A stretch of DNA of 64,000 nt from Parvularcula oceani (GTDB lineage Bacteria > Pseudomonadota > Alphaproteobacteria > Caulobacterales > Parvularculaceae), in assembly GCF_000733125.1 (NCBI RefSeq), contig NZ_JPHU01000007.1, forward strand, positions 62,001 through 126,000, in the 5' to 3' direction. The position numbers and the translations under genes were made by a program. The notes beneath the pieces are model-generated. The model saw only the letters and a list, made by a program, of their open reading frames with translations. It searched no databases and was not told the origin of the DNA. Positions 54,449-63,534 of this stretch are shown in pieces (positions within the stretch are counted from its first letter, which is position 1; the number at the start of each line of letters is the position of its first letter).

Positions 54449-54751
54449 GTGGCCGTCATCGCTTACATCGTCAACGCGCTCATCGACCTCTACATCATCA
54501 TCCTGATCGTCACGATCATCGCCAGCTGGCTCGTCGCCTTCGGCATCGTGAACCGGAACAATCAGATCGTCGATGCGATCCTGCGGACCTGCTACGGCCT
54601 GACGGAGCCCGTCCTGCGGCCGGTGCGCAACATGCTACCCTCCATGGGCGGCATCGATATCTCGCCCATCTTCGTCTTCATCGGTCTGCGCGCGATCCAG
54701 CTCGGTCTGAACAATTACGTGTTCGGTCCTGCCGTCCGGAACGGGTTCTGA
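54449..54751 (+). CDS. YggT family membrane protein
   Basis: A 100-residue integral membrane protein with two long helices ([20 protein letters not shown] and the C-terminal [20 protein letters not shown]) joined by a loop with [20 protein letters not shown], the diagnostic YggT stretch. Relatives are tied to osmotic shock tolerance and cell-shape maintenance, without a known mechanism. The GTG start has GAGGA eight bases upstream. It ends one base before folD. Confidence 0.9.
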   Translation: MAVIAYIVNALIDLYIIILIVTIIASWLVAFGIVNRNNQIVDAILRTCYGLTEPVLRPVRNMLPSMGGIDISPIFVFIGLRAIQLGLNNYVFGPAVRNGF

Positions 54752-54752
54752 G

Positions 54753-55631
54753 ATGACCGCGCGCGTCCTCGACGGCAAGGCGCTCTCGGCGAAGCTGCGG
54801 GCGCGGGTGGCCGAAGCCGCCAAGGGCCTGCCGAATACGCCCGGCCTCGCCGTGGTGCTCGTGGGCGAGGACCCGGCGAGCCAGGTCTATGTGCGCAACA
54901 AGCACCGCCAGGCCGAAGAGGCGGGGTTCAAGAGCTTCGTTCACCGCCTGCCCGCCGACACGCCAGAGGACGAGGTGGTCGCGCTGGTCGAGCGGCTGAA
55001 TGGGGATGAGGCGGTGGACGGCATTCTCGTCCAGATGCCGCTGCCGGGCGGCATGGACGCGCTGCGCGTCATCGCGGCCATCGATCCGGACAAGGATGTG
55101 GACGGGCTGACCGAAACCAATGCGGGGCGCCTGCTTCTCGGTCGCCGGGGCCTCGTTCCCTGCACGCCGCAGGGCTCGATGATGCTCGCCGCCGAGGCGC
55201 TGCCGGATCTGACCGGCAAGACGGCCGTGGTGGTCGGGCGCTCGATCCTCGTCGGCAAGCCGCTGGCGCTCCTCCTCCAGGCGGCGAATGCGACGGTCAC
55301 CATGGCGCATTCGCGCACGGCGGACCTTCAAGCCGTCTGCCGGGAGGCGGACGTGCTCTGCGCCGCCGTCGGCCGCCCGGGCCTTCTGACCAAGGACCAC
55401 GTCAAGCTCGGCGCCGTCGTCATTGATGTCGGCATCAACCGCGTGGATGCGCCCGAAAAGGGTGAGGGCAAGACGAAGCTCGTCGGCGACGTCGCGCCCG
55501 ATGCGGCGGAGGTCGCAGGCGCGATGACGCCCGTTCCCGGCGGCGTCGGCCCGATGACCATTGCCTGCCTGCTGCGCAACACCGTCCTCGCCGCCGCGCG
55601 CAGAAGGGGTCTCGCCGACCCCGACGTCTGA
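54753..55631 (+). CDS. folD: Bifunctional methylene-THF dehydrogenase/cyclohydrolase
   Basis: Interconverts 5,10-methylene-, methenyl- and 10-formyl-tetrahydrofolate with NADP. Motifs include [18 protein letters not shown] (catalytic Lys and Tyr region), [13 protein letters not shown] and the NADP loop [17 protein letters not shown]. The C-terminal signature [18 protein letters not shown] is complete. Length is 292. It follows yggT by one base, and its 3' end converges on egtD with a 15-bp gap. Confidence 0.96.
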   Translation: MTARVLDGKALSAKLRARVAEAAKGLPNTPGLAVVLVGEDPASQVYVRNKHRQAEEAGFKSFVHRLPADTPEDEVVALVERLNGDEAVDGILVQMPLPGGMDALRVIAAIDPDKDVDGLTETNAGRLLLGRRGLVPCTPQGSMMLAAEALPDLTGKTAVVVGRSILVGKPLALLLQAANATVTMAHSRTADLQAVCREADVLCAAVGRPGLLTKDHVKLGAVVIDVGINRVDAPEKGEGKTKLVGDVAPDAAEVAGAMTPVPGGVGPMTIACLLRNTVLAAARRRGLADPDV

Positions 55632-55646
55632 CCCGCCAAGGCCGGC

Positions 55647-56567
55647 TCAGCTCGTCAGCAGGAAGACGCCGAACCAGTCTTTCTCGTCCGTCCACATCCG
55701 GTCGAGGCGCCAGCCCGCGCGCCCGGCCAGCGCCTCGAAGCCGTCCACCGTATATTTGTGCGAATTCTCGGTGTGGATGGTCTCGCCCTCGGCGAAGGCG
55801 ATCTCCTCGCCCGCCACCGTGACGGTCTGCGGCAGGGCGGAGACGAGGTGCATCTCGATCCGCTCGCGCTGCGCATTCCATCGCGCCTCGTGCCGGAAAT
55901 GCATGAGGTCGAAATCGGCGCCGAGCTCGCGGTTGATGCGCGTGAGAAGGTTGAGATTGAACGCGGCCGTCACGCCGCCCGCATCGTCATAGGCCGCGCG
56001 CAGCACCGATTCGTCCTTCACGAGATCCGCCCCGACGAGGAAAGCGGCGCCGGTTCCGAGGGTCTTGAGGCTCTCGCGCAGGAAGTCCTCCGCGCCGCCC
56101 GTATCGAAATTCCCGATGGTCGAGCCGGGGAAGAAGCCGAGCCGCGAGGAGGCCTCCGAGAAGGCGGATGGCAGCGTCGTCGCTTTCGTGAAGTCGGCCG
56201 CCTGCGGGACGACCTCAAGCGCGAGGAAGCGGGTCCGGAGGCCGTCCGCCGCCTCCTCGAGAAATGCCGCGGCGATGTCGATCGGCACATAGACGGATGG
56301 CGAGATCGCTTCGATGAGGCGGACGGATTTCCGGCTCGATCCGCTGCCGAACTCGGCCACTGCCGCGCCGGAGAACCGCTCGGCAAGGTCGGGAAGCGCC
56401 TCGTCGAAGATGCCGTCCTCGGTCCGGGTGGGGTAGTATTCGGGAACCGCCGTGATCTCCTCGAACAGCTCGGAGCCGCGCTGGTCGTACAGCCATTTCG
56501 GGCTCAGCGCCTTCTGCTTCTGGCGCAGGCCGGCCAGCACCTCGCGGGCGAACTCCGTATCGGTCAC
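55647..56567 (-). CDS. egtD: L-histidine N(alpha)-methyltransferase
   Basis: Trimethylates histidine to hercynine with SAM, the first step of ergothioneine synthesis. Recognised by LSPKWLYDQRGSELFEEITAVPEYYPTRTE (extract: YDQRGSELFEEIT), VAEFGSGSSRKSVRLIEA as the SAM site, FPGSTIGNFD and the C-terminal HTENSHKYTVDGF. The GTG at 56567 gives 306 residues. It lies 38 bp downstream of egtB. No egtA, egtC or egtE is nearby, as is usual outside actinobacteria. Confidence 0.93.
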   Translation of the reverse strand: MTDTEFAREVLAGLRQKQKALSPKWLYDQRGSELFEEITAVPEYYPTRTEDGIFDEALPDLAERFSGAAVAEFGSGSSRKSVRLIEAISPSVYVPIDIAAAFLEEAADGLRTRFLALEVVPQAADFTKATTLPSAFSEASSRLGFFPGSTIGNFDTGGAEDFLRESLKTLGTGAAFLVGADLVKDESVLRAAYDDAGGVTAAFNLNLLTRINRELGADFDLMHFRHEARWNAQRERIEMHLVSALPQTVTVAGEEIAFAEGETIHTENSHKYTVDGFEALAGRAGWRLDRMWTDEKDWFGVFLLTS

Positions 56568-56605
56568 TTGGTCTGTCTTTCGATTGAGGTTCAGGCGTCT
56601 GGGCT

Positions 56606-57883
56606 TCAGGCGTCGCGCGCGAGGCGGAGGCCGGAGAACTGCCAGCGTTTGTCGGGCGCGAAGAAGTTCCGATAGGTGGCGCGGACATGGCCCGGCGGGG
56701 TCGCGCAGGACCCGCCGCGCAGGACCATCTGGCCGGACATGAACTTGCCGTTATATTCGCCGACCGCGCCCTCGGCGGCGCGGAAGCCCGGATAGGGCAG
56801 GAAGGCGCTGGCCGTCCATTCCCATACATCGCCGTAAAGACCCGACAGCGCGCCGCCATCCTGCGGCGCCGGGCGGAGCCTGCCGCTGCCCGCATCGTTC
56901 CCTTCGGCCGGCCGATCCCGCGCAGCCACCTCCCATTCATGCTCGGTCGGCAGGCGCGCGCCCTCCCATTGCGCCGCGGCCCAGCTGGCGAAGGCATCGG
57001 CCTCGTAGAAGCTGACATGGGCGACGGGCGCATCGTCGTCGATCGGCTGGCGGCCGCGCAGGGTCATGACGCTCCAGCCGTCTTTGTCTTTCCGCCAGTA
57101 TTCCGGCGCGATCCAGTCCTGCGCCTGCCGCGCCGCCCAGCCATCGGACAGCCAGAGGAGCGGGTCGTCATAGCCCCCATCCTCGATGAAGGCGCGCCAT
57201 TCCCCGCAGGTCACCGCGCGATTGCGCAGGGCGAAGGGGCGCAGAAGCGCGTCATGGGCAGGTCCCTCGCAATCGAAGGCGAAGCCTCCGCCCTCGTGCC
57301 CGACCCGGAGGATGCCGCCATCATGGCTCGTCCACCCGGCGCCGTCACGCGCCGCGGTGACGGGAAGGGGGGTGGGGGACCTGTAGGCCGGCTCGATCGG
57401 GTTCTGCGCGAAGGCGTGCAGGATGTCGGTCAGGAACAGCTCCTGATGCTGTTCCTCATGGGAGAGGCCGAGCGTGACGAGCGCGGGATCCGCGGTGCCC
57501 TGTTCGAGAGCGTCCGCCATCGCCGCATCGACATGGGCGCGGTAGGAGAGGACCTCCTCAAGAGAGGGGCGGGTCAGGAGCCCCCTTCTCGCCCGCTCGT
57601 GCCGCTCTCCCACGGCCTCGTAATAGGAGTTGAAGAGAAAGCCGAATTTGGGATCGTAGGTCTCGTACCCCTCCAGCTTCGCGAGCAGGAAGGTTTCGAA
57701 GAACCAGGTCGTGTGGGCGAGGTGCCATTTGGCGGGGCTCGCATCGTCCATGGACTGGACGGTGGCATCGGCATCCGACAGGCCCTCGGCGAGGCCGAGC
57801 GTCGCGCCGCGCACCGACCGGTAGCGGTCCGCGAGAGAATGAGCAGAGCCTTGCGAACGTTCTGCCGGGGTCTTGCTGGCCAA
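56606..57883 (-). CDS. egtB: Ergothioneine synthase EgtB-type sulfoxide synthase
   Basis: Non-heme iron enzyme that couples hercynine to a thiol (gamma-glutamylcysteine or cysteine) with oxygen. The DinB-like domain carries the iron ligands: His-54/His-57 in [12 protein letters not shown] and His-142/His-146 in SHEEQHQEL. The FGE-sulfatase domain follows, ending [19 protein letters not shown] and GLRLARDA. I chose TTG 57883 because GGGAGA is six bases upstream; 425 residues fit the family. Thiol preference is not visible. It is operonic with egtD. Confidence 0.91.
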   Translation of the reverse strand: MASKTPAERSQGSAHSLADRYRSVRGATLGLAEGLSDADATVQSMDDASPAKWHLAHTTWFFETFLLAKLEGYETYDPKFGFLFNSYYEAVGERHERARRGLLTRPSLEEVLSYRAHVDAAMADALEQGTADPALVTLGLSHEEQHQELFLTDILHAFAQNPIEPAYRSPTPLPVTAARDGAGWTSHDGGILRVGHEGGGFAFDCEGPAHDALLRPFALRNRAVTCGEWRAFIEDGGYDDPLLWLSDGWAARQAQDWIAPEYWRKDKDGWSVMTLRGRQPIDDDAPVAHVSFYEADAFASWAAAQWEGARLPTEHEWEVAARDRPAEGNDAGSGRLRPAPQDGGALSGLYGDVWEWTASAFLPYPGFRAAEGAVGEYNGKFMSGQMVLRGGSCATPPGHVRATYRNFFAPDKRWQFSGLRLARDA

Positions 57884-57964
57884 GAGATGTCTCCCGCTCA
57901 CTATGATGAGACGTTTGCAGCTTGCTTGCGCTTCGGCAACGCGGTGCGTTAGCGCGGGGCCGCC

Positions 57965-58585
57965 ATGAGACGTCACGAGCGCGCGATACCTTCCTTCCGG
58001 CCCGGCCAGCGCGTGGGCCTGTTCGGCGGGTCGTTCAATCCGGCGCATGGCGGGCATCTCGCCGTGGCGGAGGCTGCGCGCGCCGCCTGCCGCCTCGACC
58101 GCGTGGTCTGGCTCGTCAGTCCCGGCAATCCGCTCAAGAGCGCGAAGGAGTATCTCGGCTATGGCGAGCGCCTCGCGCGGGCGAAGGCGCTGACGAAGGG
58201 GCGGCCCTGGATCGAGGTCTCGGCTGCCGAAGCCCGTCTTGGCACCCGCTACACGGCGGACACGCTGACGGCGCTCAAAAAGCGCGGGCCGAATGCGAAT
58301 TTCGTCTGGATCATGGGCGCCGACAGCCTGGCGGGCTTCTCGCGCTGGCGGGACTGGCGCTTGATCGCGCAGATGATGCCGATCCTCGTGGTCAGCCGCC
58401 CCGGCGCGACCATGAAGGCGCTGAAAGGGCGGGCAGGCCTCAGGCTGTCCCGCTTCCGCCTGCCGCCGGCGCTGGCGCCGACGCTGCCGAAGCGGCGCCC
58501 GCCGGCATGGATCTTTCTTCCGGCGGTGCATGACCCGGCCAGCGCCACCGCCATTCGCGCCGAATTGTTTACCCTTCCGAAATGA
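57965..58585 (+). CDS. nadD: Nicotinate-nucleotide adenylyltransferase
   Basis: Adenylates nicotinate mononucleotide in NAD synthesis. [19 protein letters not shown] is the nucleotidyltransferase motif (HxGH). The C-terminal phosphate motif reads [10 protein letters not shown], where the usual SSTxIR has Ala at the second position. Length is 206. It starts the conserved nadD-rsfS-rlmH-envC-ctpA series and overlaps rsfS (ATGA). egtB diverges 81 bp upstream. Confidence 0.93.
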   Translation: MRRHERAIPSFRPGQRVGLFGGSFNPAHGGHLAVAEAARAACRLDRVVWLVSPGNPLKSAKEYLGYGERLARAKALTKGRPWIEVSAAEARLGTRYTADTLTALKKRGPNANFVWIMGADSLAGFSRWRDWRLIAQMMPILVVSRPGATMKALKGRAGLRLSRFRLPPALAPTLPKRRPPAWIFLPAVHDPASATAIRAELFTLPK

Positions 58586-59139
58586 ACACTACCGCCGAGG
58601 CGGTCGCGCTGTTATCTTGGGACTGTCGCCGCGTCCGTGCGACGCTTGTTGAGGAGCAAGAGCTGATCGCTTCGCTTAGTTCCGGTGCCGACCTGCGGGT
58701 CGTCGCACCCGACCATGAGGGTCCGGCCGCGCCGGAAGCCTCTTCTGCGGGCCGGGCGCCCGCGCCGGCCCTGCCGCTCGTCCTGAACCGCCTCGAAGAG
58801 GACCAGGCCGAGGATGTTGTCCATATCGACCTGACCGGAAAATCCGATGTCGCGGATGCCATGATCGTGGCCTCCGGCCGCTCGCAGCGGCATGTCGGCG
58901 CCATCGCCGACAAGATCCTGCGCGATCTCAAGGATGGCGGTCACGGCACCGTCTCCGCCGAAGGCATGCCCGCCTGCGATTGGGTGCTGATCGATGCGGG
59001 AGACGTCATCGTGCACCTGTTCCGGCCCGAGGTGCGCAGCTTCTACAATCTCGAGCGCATCTGGGCGCCCGAGACCTTCGCGCCGGCCAGCGCGCCGCAA
59101 AGCACCTACGCCCCGGCGACCGACGCCGGGACCGAGTAG
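58582..59139 (+). CDS. rsfS: Ribosome silencing factor with N-terminal extension
   Basis: Binds uL14 and blocks 50S-30S joining in starvation. The RsfS core starts near residue 66 ([19 protein letters not shown]) and includes [35 protein letters not shown] and FYNLERIW. The protein is 185 residues against the usual ~110-130, because ~65 residues precede the core. I find no ATG, GTG or TTG in frame between 58582 and the core, so the extension appears real. The tail is Ala/Pro/Thr-rich. Confidence 0.9.
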   Translation: MNTTAEAVALLSWDCRRVRATLVEEQELIASLSSGADLRVVAPDHEGPAAPEASSAGRAPAPALPLVLNRLEEDQAEDVVHIDLTGKSDVADAMIVASGRSQRHVGAIADKILRDLKDGGHGTVSAEGMPACDWVLIDAGDVIVHLFRPEVRSFYNLERIWAPETFAPASAPQSTYAPATDAGTE

Positions 59140-59141
59140 GC

Positions 59142-59636
59142 TTGCGTCTCGGCATCGCGGCCATCGGCAAGGCGAAGCCGGGGCCGCATGAGGCGCTGAC
59201 GAGCGACTATCTCGGCCGGGCGCAGGCGCTCGGCCGCTCGCTCGGCCTCAACGGCCCGGACCTCAAGGCGATGGAGGCGCCGCGCGCGCTGGAGGGGGCT
59301 GCCCGCCAGGCCCGCGAAGCGGACCTTCTGCGCGACGCCATCCCGCCCGATGCCCGTCTCATCCTGCTGGACGAGCGGGGAAAGGACCGTTCGAGCCGCG
59401 AGCTGGCGGGCCTGATCGGGGCCCAGCGCGACCAGGGCACGCCCGCGCTCTTCTTCCTGATCGGAGGCGCCGACGGTTTTCCCGCGGAATTCCGAGCGGA
59501 ACTCCGCCCCCGCACCGTGCAGAGCCTTGCATTCGGACGGGCGACCTGGCCGCACAGGCTGGTGCGGGCGATGCTGGCGGAGCAGATCTACCGCGCCGCG
59601 ACGATCCTCGCCGGCCATCCCTATCACCGGGACTGA
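59142..59636 (+). CDS. rlmH: 23S rRNA pseudouridine1915-N3 methyltransferase
   Basis: Methylates pseudouridine 1915 in helix 69 of 23S rRNA. SPOUT fold of 164 residues: MRLGIAAIGKAKPGPHEALT at the N-terminus, LILLDERGKDRSSRELAGL in the middle, the SAM knot FFLIGGADGFP and the C-terminal LAEQIYRAATILAGHPYHR. The TTG start two bases after the rsfS stop is the only one that gives the family N-terminus. Confidence 0.93.
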   Translation: MRLGIAAIGKAKPGPHEALTSDYLGRAQALGRSLGLNGPDLKAMEAPRALEGAARQAREADLLRDAIPPDARLILLDERGKDRSSRELAGLIGAQRDQGTPALFFLIGGADGFPAEFRAELRPRTVQSLAFGRATWPHRLVRAMLAEQIYRAATILAGHPYHRD

Positions 59637-59689
59637 CCTTACCCAGACTTCGCTGGCGGACCGAGCCGCCCCTGCGCTACGGGAGGTCC

Positions 59690-60889
59690 ATGCGCCGCCT
59701 CCTGCTGCTCCTCTTCCTCCTCCCGCTGGCCGTGTCCTCCGCCGCCCATGCGCAGGACGCGACCGAGGCCGAGCGGCTGCGGGAGATCGAGCGTCTGCGC
59801 GAGGAAAAAGCGCGGGACGTCGAGGCGCTGCGCTCGCGGACCGAGCAGGCGGCGGCGACCCTGCGCCAGCTCAAGGCGCGCCTCGTCGACACGGCCGAGA
59901 GCCTTCAGGACGCGGAAGCCAGCGCCACCGAAGCCGAGGCGGCGATCGCCCGCCTCACCCGGGAGCGGCGCGAGGCGCAGAGCGAACTCCAGACGCGCCG
60001 CCGCTCGATGTCGAACGTCCTGGCGGCGCTGCAATCGCTCGAGCGGTCGCGCCCTCCGGCGCTGGTGGTCTCTCCCGAGGATGCGAACAGGGCGGCGACC
60101 GCAGCCGTCGCGCTTTCGGCGGTGACGCCGGAAATCCAGTCGCAGGCGGCCGCTCTGCGCGCCGATCTCGACCGGATCGAGGCGCTGCGCCTCGAGGCCG
60201 AGCGGGAGCGCCTGGCCCTGAGCGAGGCGGAGAGCGCGCTGGCCGAGCGGCGCCGTCTTCTCGAAGACCTCCTGGCCGAGCGCGAGCGCCGACAGGCGGC
60301 GGATGTCACGCGCCTCAGGCGGATCGAGCGCGAGGATGCCGCGCTGGCAAGAGAGGCGAGCACGCTGCGCGAACTGATCGAGGGCATCGACCGGCGGGAC
60401 GAGGCGCGCGAGCCGGAGGCGCCGCCGCCTTCGCTGCCGACCCGCCCGCGGGCGCAGCCGGAGGTCTATGCGGCGCTGCCCGCCAGCTTCGCCGATGCCG
60501 CCGCCAAGCTGCCGCTGCCGGCGGCGGGACGCATCGTCACCCGCTTCGGCGATTCGCTCGAGGGCGGAGGACGGGCGCAGGAGCTCGTTCTCGCCACCCG
60601 CCCGGGCGCCGTGGTGACGGCCCCGTTCGGCGGCACGGTGAAATGGGCGAAGCCTTACGGCGCCCTCGGAAACATCGTGATCCTCGATGTCGGCGACGGC
60701 TATTCGGTGGTCCTGATGGGGCTGGGCAGCTTTGCGGTGCGGCGCGATGACGAGGTGCGCGCCGGCGAGCCGCTGGGCTATATGGACACTGGCGGCGAAA
60801 GAGCCCTGCGGCTGCATATCCGCCGCCAGAACGAGGCGCTCGATCCCGAGCCCTGGCTGCTGCCCGGCATGATCGCGCAGGCGCAGTGA
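59690..60889 (+). CDS. EnvC-like murein hydrolase activator
   Basis: A periplasmic coiled-coil protein ending in a LytM domain. The signal peptide ends at AHA-QD near residue 22. Charged heptads fill about 24-250. The LytM domain (about 275-395) lacks the zinc ligands: the first His site reads GRAQELVLATRPGA and the HxH site reads LRLHIRRQNEALDPEPWL, with only one His. That is the EnvC pattern, where the degenerate domain activates amidases at division. GGGAGG precedes ATG 59690. It is followed by ctpA, as in many proteobacteria. Confidence 0.88.
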   Translation: MRRLLLLLFLLPLAVSSAAHAQDATEAERLREIERLREEKARDVEALRSRTEQAAATLRQLKARLVDTAESLQDAEASATEAEAAIARLTRERREAQSELQTRRRSMSNVLAALQSLERSRPPALVVSPEDANRAATAAVALSAVTPEIQSQAAALRADLDRIEALRLEAERERLALSEAESALAERRRLLEDLLAERERRQAADVTRLRRIEREDAALAREASTLRELIEGIDRRDEAREPEAPPPSLPTRPRAQPEVYAALPASFADAAAKLPLPAAGRIVTRFGDSLEGGGRAQELVLATRPGAVVTAPFGGTVKWAKPYGALGNIVILDVGDGYSVVLMGLGSFAVRRDDEVRAGEPLGYMDTGGERALRLHIRRQNEALDPEPWLLPGMIAQAQ

Positions 60890-60989
60890 CCCGCCCTACC
60901 GGACTGTCACGGCCCGGAAGCTGCAGCACCCTTTGCCAGAGGCGCTTCACGTGCCACATTGAACCCGTATCAGAACAGGAACGCGACCT

Positions 60990-62444
60990 ATGAAGAAGCG
61001 GCTGCCGACCTCCCGCCGGTCTCCGATCATGAGGAGTGCCTCCATGCCTGCGCTTGCCGCGTCGGCTCTGGCGGGCGGCGCGGTGACGGCCGCTTTCCTC
61101 ACCAACGGCTTCGCGAGGCCCGGCTTCGATGCCGACACGTTCCGCCAGCTCGACCTCTTCGGCGAGGTCTTCGAGCAGGTGCACGAGAACTATGTCGAGG
61201 ATCCCGAGGATGCGGCCCTTGTCGAAGGGGCGATCGACGGCATGCTGTCCAGCCTCGATCCGCATTCGAGCTATCTGAGCCCCGACGATTTCGGCGCCAT
61301 GCAGGAGCAGACCCGCGGCTCCTTCGCCGGTCTCGGCATCCAGGTGACGCTCGAGACGGAAGAGCCGGGCAAGGGCCTCGTCAAGGTCGTCTCTCCGATC
61401 GATGACACGCCGGCCGCCCGCGCCGGCCTCGAGCCCAACGACCTCATCTACGAGATCGACGGCGAGAGCGTGTTCGGCATGACGCTGACCGACGCGATCG
61501 ACCTGATGAAGGGGCCGAAGGGCACGCCGGTCGATCTCAAGATCATCCGCGAGGACGTCGACGAGCCGCTCGACTTCACGCTGGTGCGCGACGTCGTCAC
61601 CGTGAACCCGGTCGTCAGCCGCCTCGAGCGGGACGGCTTCGGCTATCTGCGACTGGCGAGCTTCACGGCGCAGTCCGAGAAGAAGCTGCTCGCCGCGCTC
61701 GAAAGCCTCGAAGAGGAAGCGCCCGGAGGGCTGCGCGGCCTCGTCATCGACCTGCGGAACAACCCCGGCGGCCTTCTCGACCAGGCCGTCGCGGTGTCCG
61801 ACGCCTTCCTCGAGGGCGGAGAGATCGTCTCGACGCGCGGCCGCAAGGCGAAGGATTCGATGCGCGAACTCGGCAGCCCGGGCGATCTCCTCGCGGGCAA
61901 GCCGATCGTGGTTCTCGTCAATGGCGGTTCGGCCTCGGCCTCCGAGATCGTGGCCGGCGCGCTCCAGGACCGGAACCGCGCCCTGCTTCTGGGAACCAAG
62001 ACCTTCGGGAAGGGCTCGGTCCAGACCGTGCTGCCGCTGCAGAACGGCATGAACGGCGCGCTTCGCCTGACCACGGCGCGCTACTACACGCCGTCGGGCC
62101 GCTCGATCCAGGCCCAGGGCATCGTGCCCGACATCGTCATGCCGATCACCCGGCCCGGCCAGGAAGAGCCGACGGAACGCCGCTCCGAAGCCGATCTCCG
62201 CGGCGCCCTCGACGTGCCCGCCGAGGACGACCAGCTCAGCACCTCCCAACAGATCCTGATGGAAGGCCAGGCGGAGCTCGAGCGGCAGGAGCGCGAAGAA
62301 GAGAATGCCACGGCGCTCTTCGTCGAGCCGGTGGAGTGCCCCGAGGGCGAAGATTGCCAGCTCAACCGGGCGCTCGACATTCTCGAGGACCAGGTCCGCT
62401 ACGACCAGCTTCTCGCCGATGCCGGCATGATCGAGCGGCGCTGA
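60990..62444 (+). CDS. ctpA: Carboxyl-terminal processing protease (S41)
   Basis: Periplasmic tail-specific protease of 484 residues. An N-terminal signal or anchor helix (about 18-40) is followed by the CTP N-domain, a PDZ domain (about 110-190; TRGSFAGLGIQVTLE, DTPAARAGLEPNDLIYEIDG) and the S41 core. The catalytic Ser-316 is in NGGSASASE and Lys-341 in GTKTFGKGS, the standard 25 residues apart. The C-terminal region is acidic with one Cys pair. It likely trims murein hydrolases or lipoproteins, which fits the upstream EnvC gene. Confidence 0.94.
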   Translation: MKKRLPTSRRSPIMRSASMPALAASALAGGAVTAAFLTNGFARPGFDADTFRQLDLFGEVFEQVHENYVEDPEDAALVEGAIDGMLSSLDPHSSYLSPDDFGAMQEQTRGSFAGLGIQVTLETEEPGKGLVKVVSPIDDTPAARAGLEPNDLIYEIDGESVFGMTLTDAIDLMKGPKGTPVDLKIIREDVDEPLDFTLVRDVVTVNPVVSRLERDGFGYLRLASFTAQSEKKLLAALESLEEEAPGGLRGLVIDLRNNPGGLLDQAVAVSDAFLEGGEIVSTRGRKAKDSMRELGSPGDLLAGKPIVVLVNGGSASASEIVAGALQDRNRALLLGTKTFGKGSVQTVLPLQNGMNGALRLTTARYYTPSGRSIQAQGIVPDIVMPITRPGQEEPTERRSEADLRGALDVPAEDDQLSTSQQILMEGQAELERQEREEENATALFVEPVECPEGEDCQLNRALDILEDQVRYDQLLADAGMIERR

Positions 62445-62457
62445 CGCGCCGCTCTTT
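62433..62457 (+). terminator. Terminator whose loop holds the ctpA stop codon
   Basis: GAGCGGCGC pairs with GCGCCGCTC over 9 bp; the loop TGAC contains the ctpA stop TGA (62442-62444). TTT follows directly. Confidence 0.65.
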
Positions 62458-62460
62458 CCT

Positions 62461-62483
62461 CGCCGGCCGTCACTCGGCCGGCG
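62461..62483. other. Hairpin whose loop holds the terC stop codon
   Basis: CGCCGGCCG pairs with CGGCCGGCG around the loop TCACT, which contains the terC stop (TCA at 62470-62472, TGA on the minus strand). No T-run follows on the minus strand. Together with the adjacent ctpA hairpin it separates the convergent genes. Confidence 0.55.
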
Positions 62484-63333
62484 ATGCCGCTTTCCTGCCG
62501 GTGGGCGTGTCGGGCTCCGTCGTCGGAACGCCCGCCGCCGCGGCCTCCTTGCGCTGGGCCAGCAGGATGTTGCGATAGCGGCTCTGCACCACCGACACGC
62601 AGACCATCACGAAGATCACGAAGTAGAAGGTCGCCTTCGACATCGCCTGCACCTCGAAGCCGAAGAAGTGCATGTGGGCGAGGTGGCCCGCATCCGACAG
62701 CAGCAGGACGCCGACGACCAGAAGGATGAAGAGCCCGAGCACCTCATAGGCCCGGTTCTTCTCCAGGAAGGTCGCGACATGATCCGAGAGCCAGATCATC
62801 AGGCCGCCGCCCGCCAGGATCGCCACGGCGAGGATGACGAAGACCTCCGACAGCGCGATCGCCGAGAGCAGGCTGTCGAAGCTGAAGATCAGGTTCATCG
62901 CCACGATCCAGAACAGGGCGCCGCCGACGCTGCGCTTCGGGCTCGTCTCGGCATGTTCCAGGTGATCGACCGATAGCAGGTGGAAGATCTCCTTCATCGC
63001 CGTCCAGATGATGAATCCTCCGCCGAACAGCGTGACCAGCGCCCGCACCGTGAACTCGCCTGTGAAGGGCCGGGTCTCGATCGAGAACAAGGGCTCGGTC
63101 ATCGCCGAGAACAGGAACAGGACCAGGATCAGGAGGACGAGGCGGAAGGCCACGGCCAGGCCGATGCCCATGCGCCGCACGAAGCGCTGCCGCTCAGGCG
63201 CCACGCGGCGGCTTTCGATCGTGATGTAGAGAAGGTTGTCGAAGCCCAGAACCGCCTGAAGCAGAATCACCATCAGAAGCGTGAACAGGTTGGAAAGCGT
63301 GAACACGCCCTCGAAGCTGAAGATATCGGTCAC
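62470..63333 (-). CDS. TerC-family integral membrane protein
   Basis: A 287-residue polytopic membrane protein with about seven helices. The TerC signature acids are in VLGFDNLLYI near residue 30 and LIFSFDSLLSAIALSE near residue 150. Relatives export manganese or calcium or support metalation of secreted enzymes; older work links them to tellurite resistance. A polar C-terminal tail follows the last helix. The GTG start is used. I looked for a yybP-ykoY manganese riboswitch upstream and did not find its conserved sequence. Confidence 0.88.
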   Translation of the reverse strand: MTDIFSFEGVFTLSNLFTLLMVILLQAVLGFDNLLYITIESRRVAPERQRFVRRMGIGLAVAFRLVLLILVLFLFSAMTEPLFSIETRPFTGEFTVRALVTLFGGGFIIWTAMKEIFHLLSVDHLEHAETSPKRSVGGALFWIVAMNLIFSFDSLLSAIALSEVFVILAVAILAGGGLMIWLSDHVATFLEKNRAYEVLGLFILLVVGVLLLSDAGHLAHMHFFGFEVQAMSKATFYFVIFVMVCVSVVQSRYRNILLAQRKEAAAAGVPTTEPDTPTGRKAASPAE

Positions 63334-63419
63334 GTGTCACTCCCTCGAATCCCGTTGCAGGATGGCGACTTGCGGCAGCCTGTCCAGAGGGCATGACCGT
63401 CGCGGCCGGCCGGCGGCCG

Positions 63420-63456
63420 AAAAGGCGAAGGCCCGCACGAGCAGGGCGGGCCTTCG
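63420..63456 (-). terminator. Intrinsic terminator of the ZntB/CorA-type gene
   Basis: CGAAGGCCCGC (63426-63436) pairs with GCGGGCCTTCG (63446-63456) over 11 bp. Read on the minus strand it is followed by TTTT (63423-63420). It lies ~80 bp past the transporter stop and ~90 bp before terC, so it separates the two. Confidence 0.75.
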
Positions 63457-63534
63457 GTCTTCGATCGGAAGGTTTCGTACAGGAGGTACCCGGGCGTCCT
63501 CGCAACAAGCGTGCCACCCGAAGGCGCGCCGCCT

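Noticed and set aside
63334-63534. Possible yybP-ykoY manganese riboswitch ahead of terC
   Set aside because: The region holds only the terminator of the upstream transporter gene. I could not find the conserved riboswitch sequence or a second terminator near the terC start.
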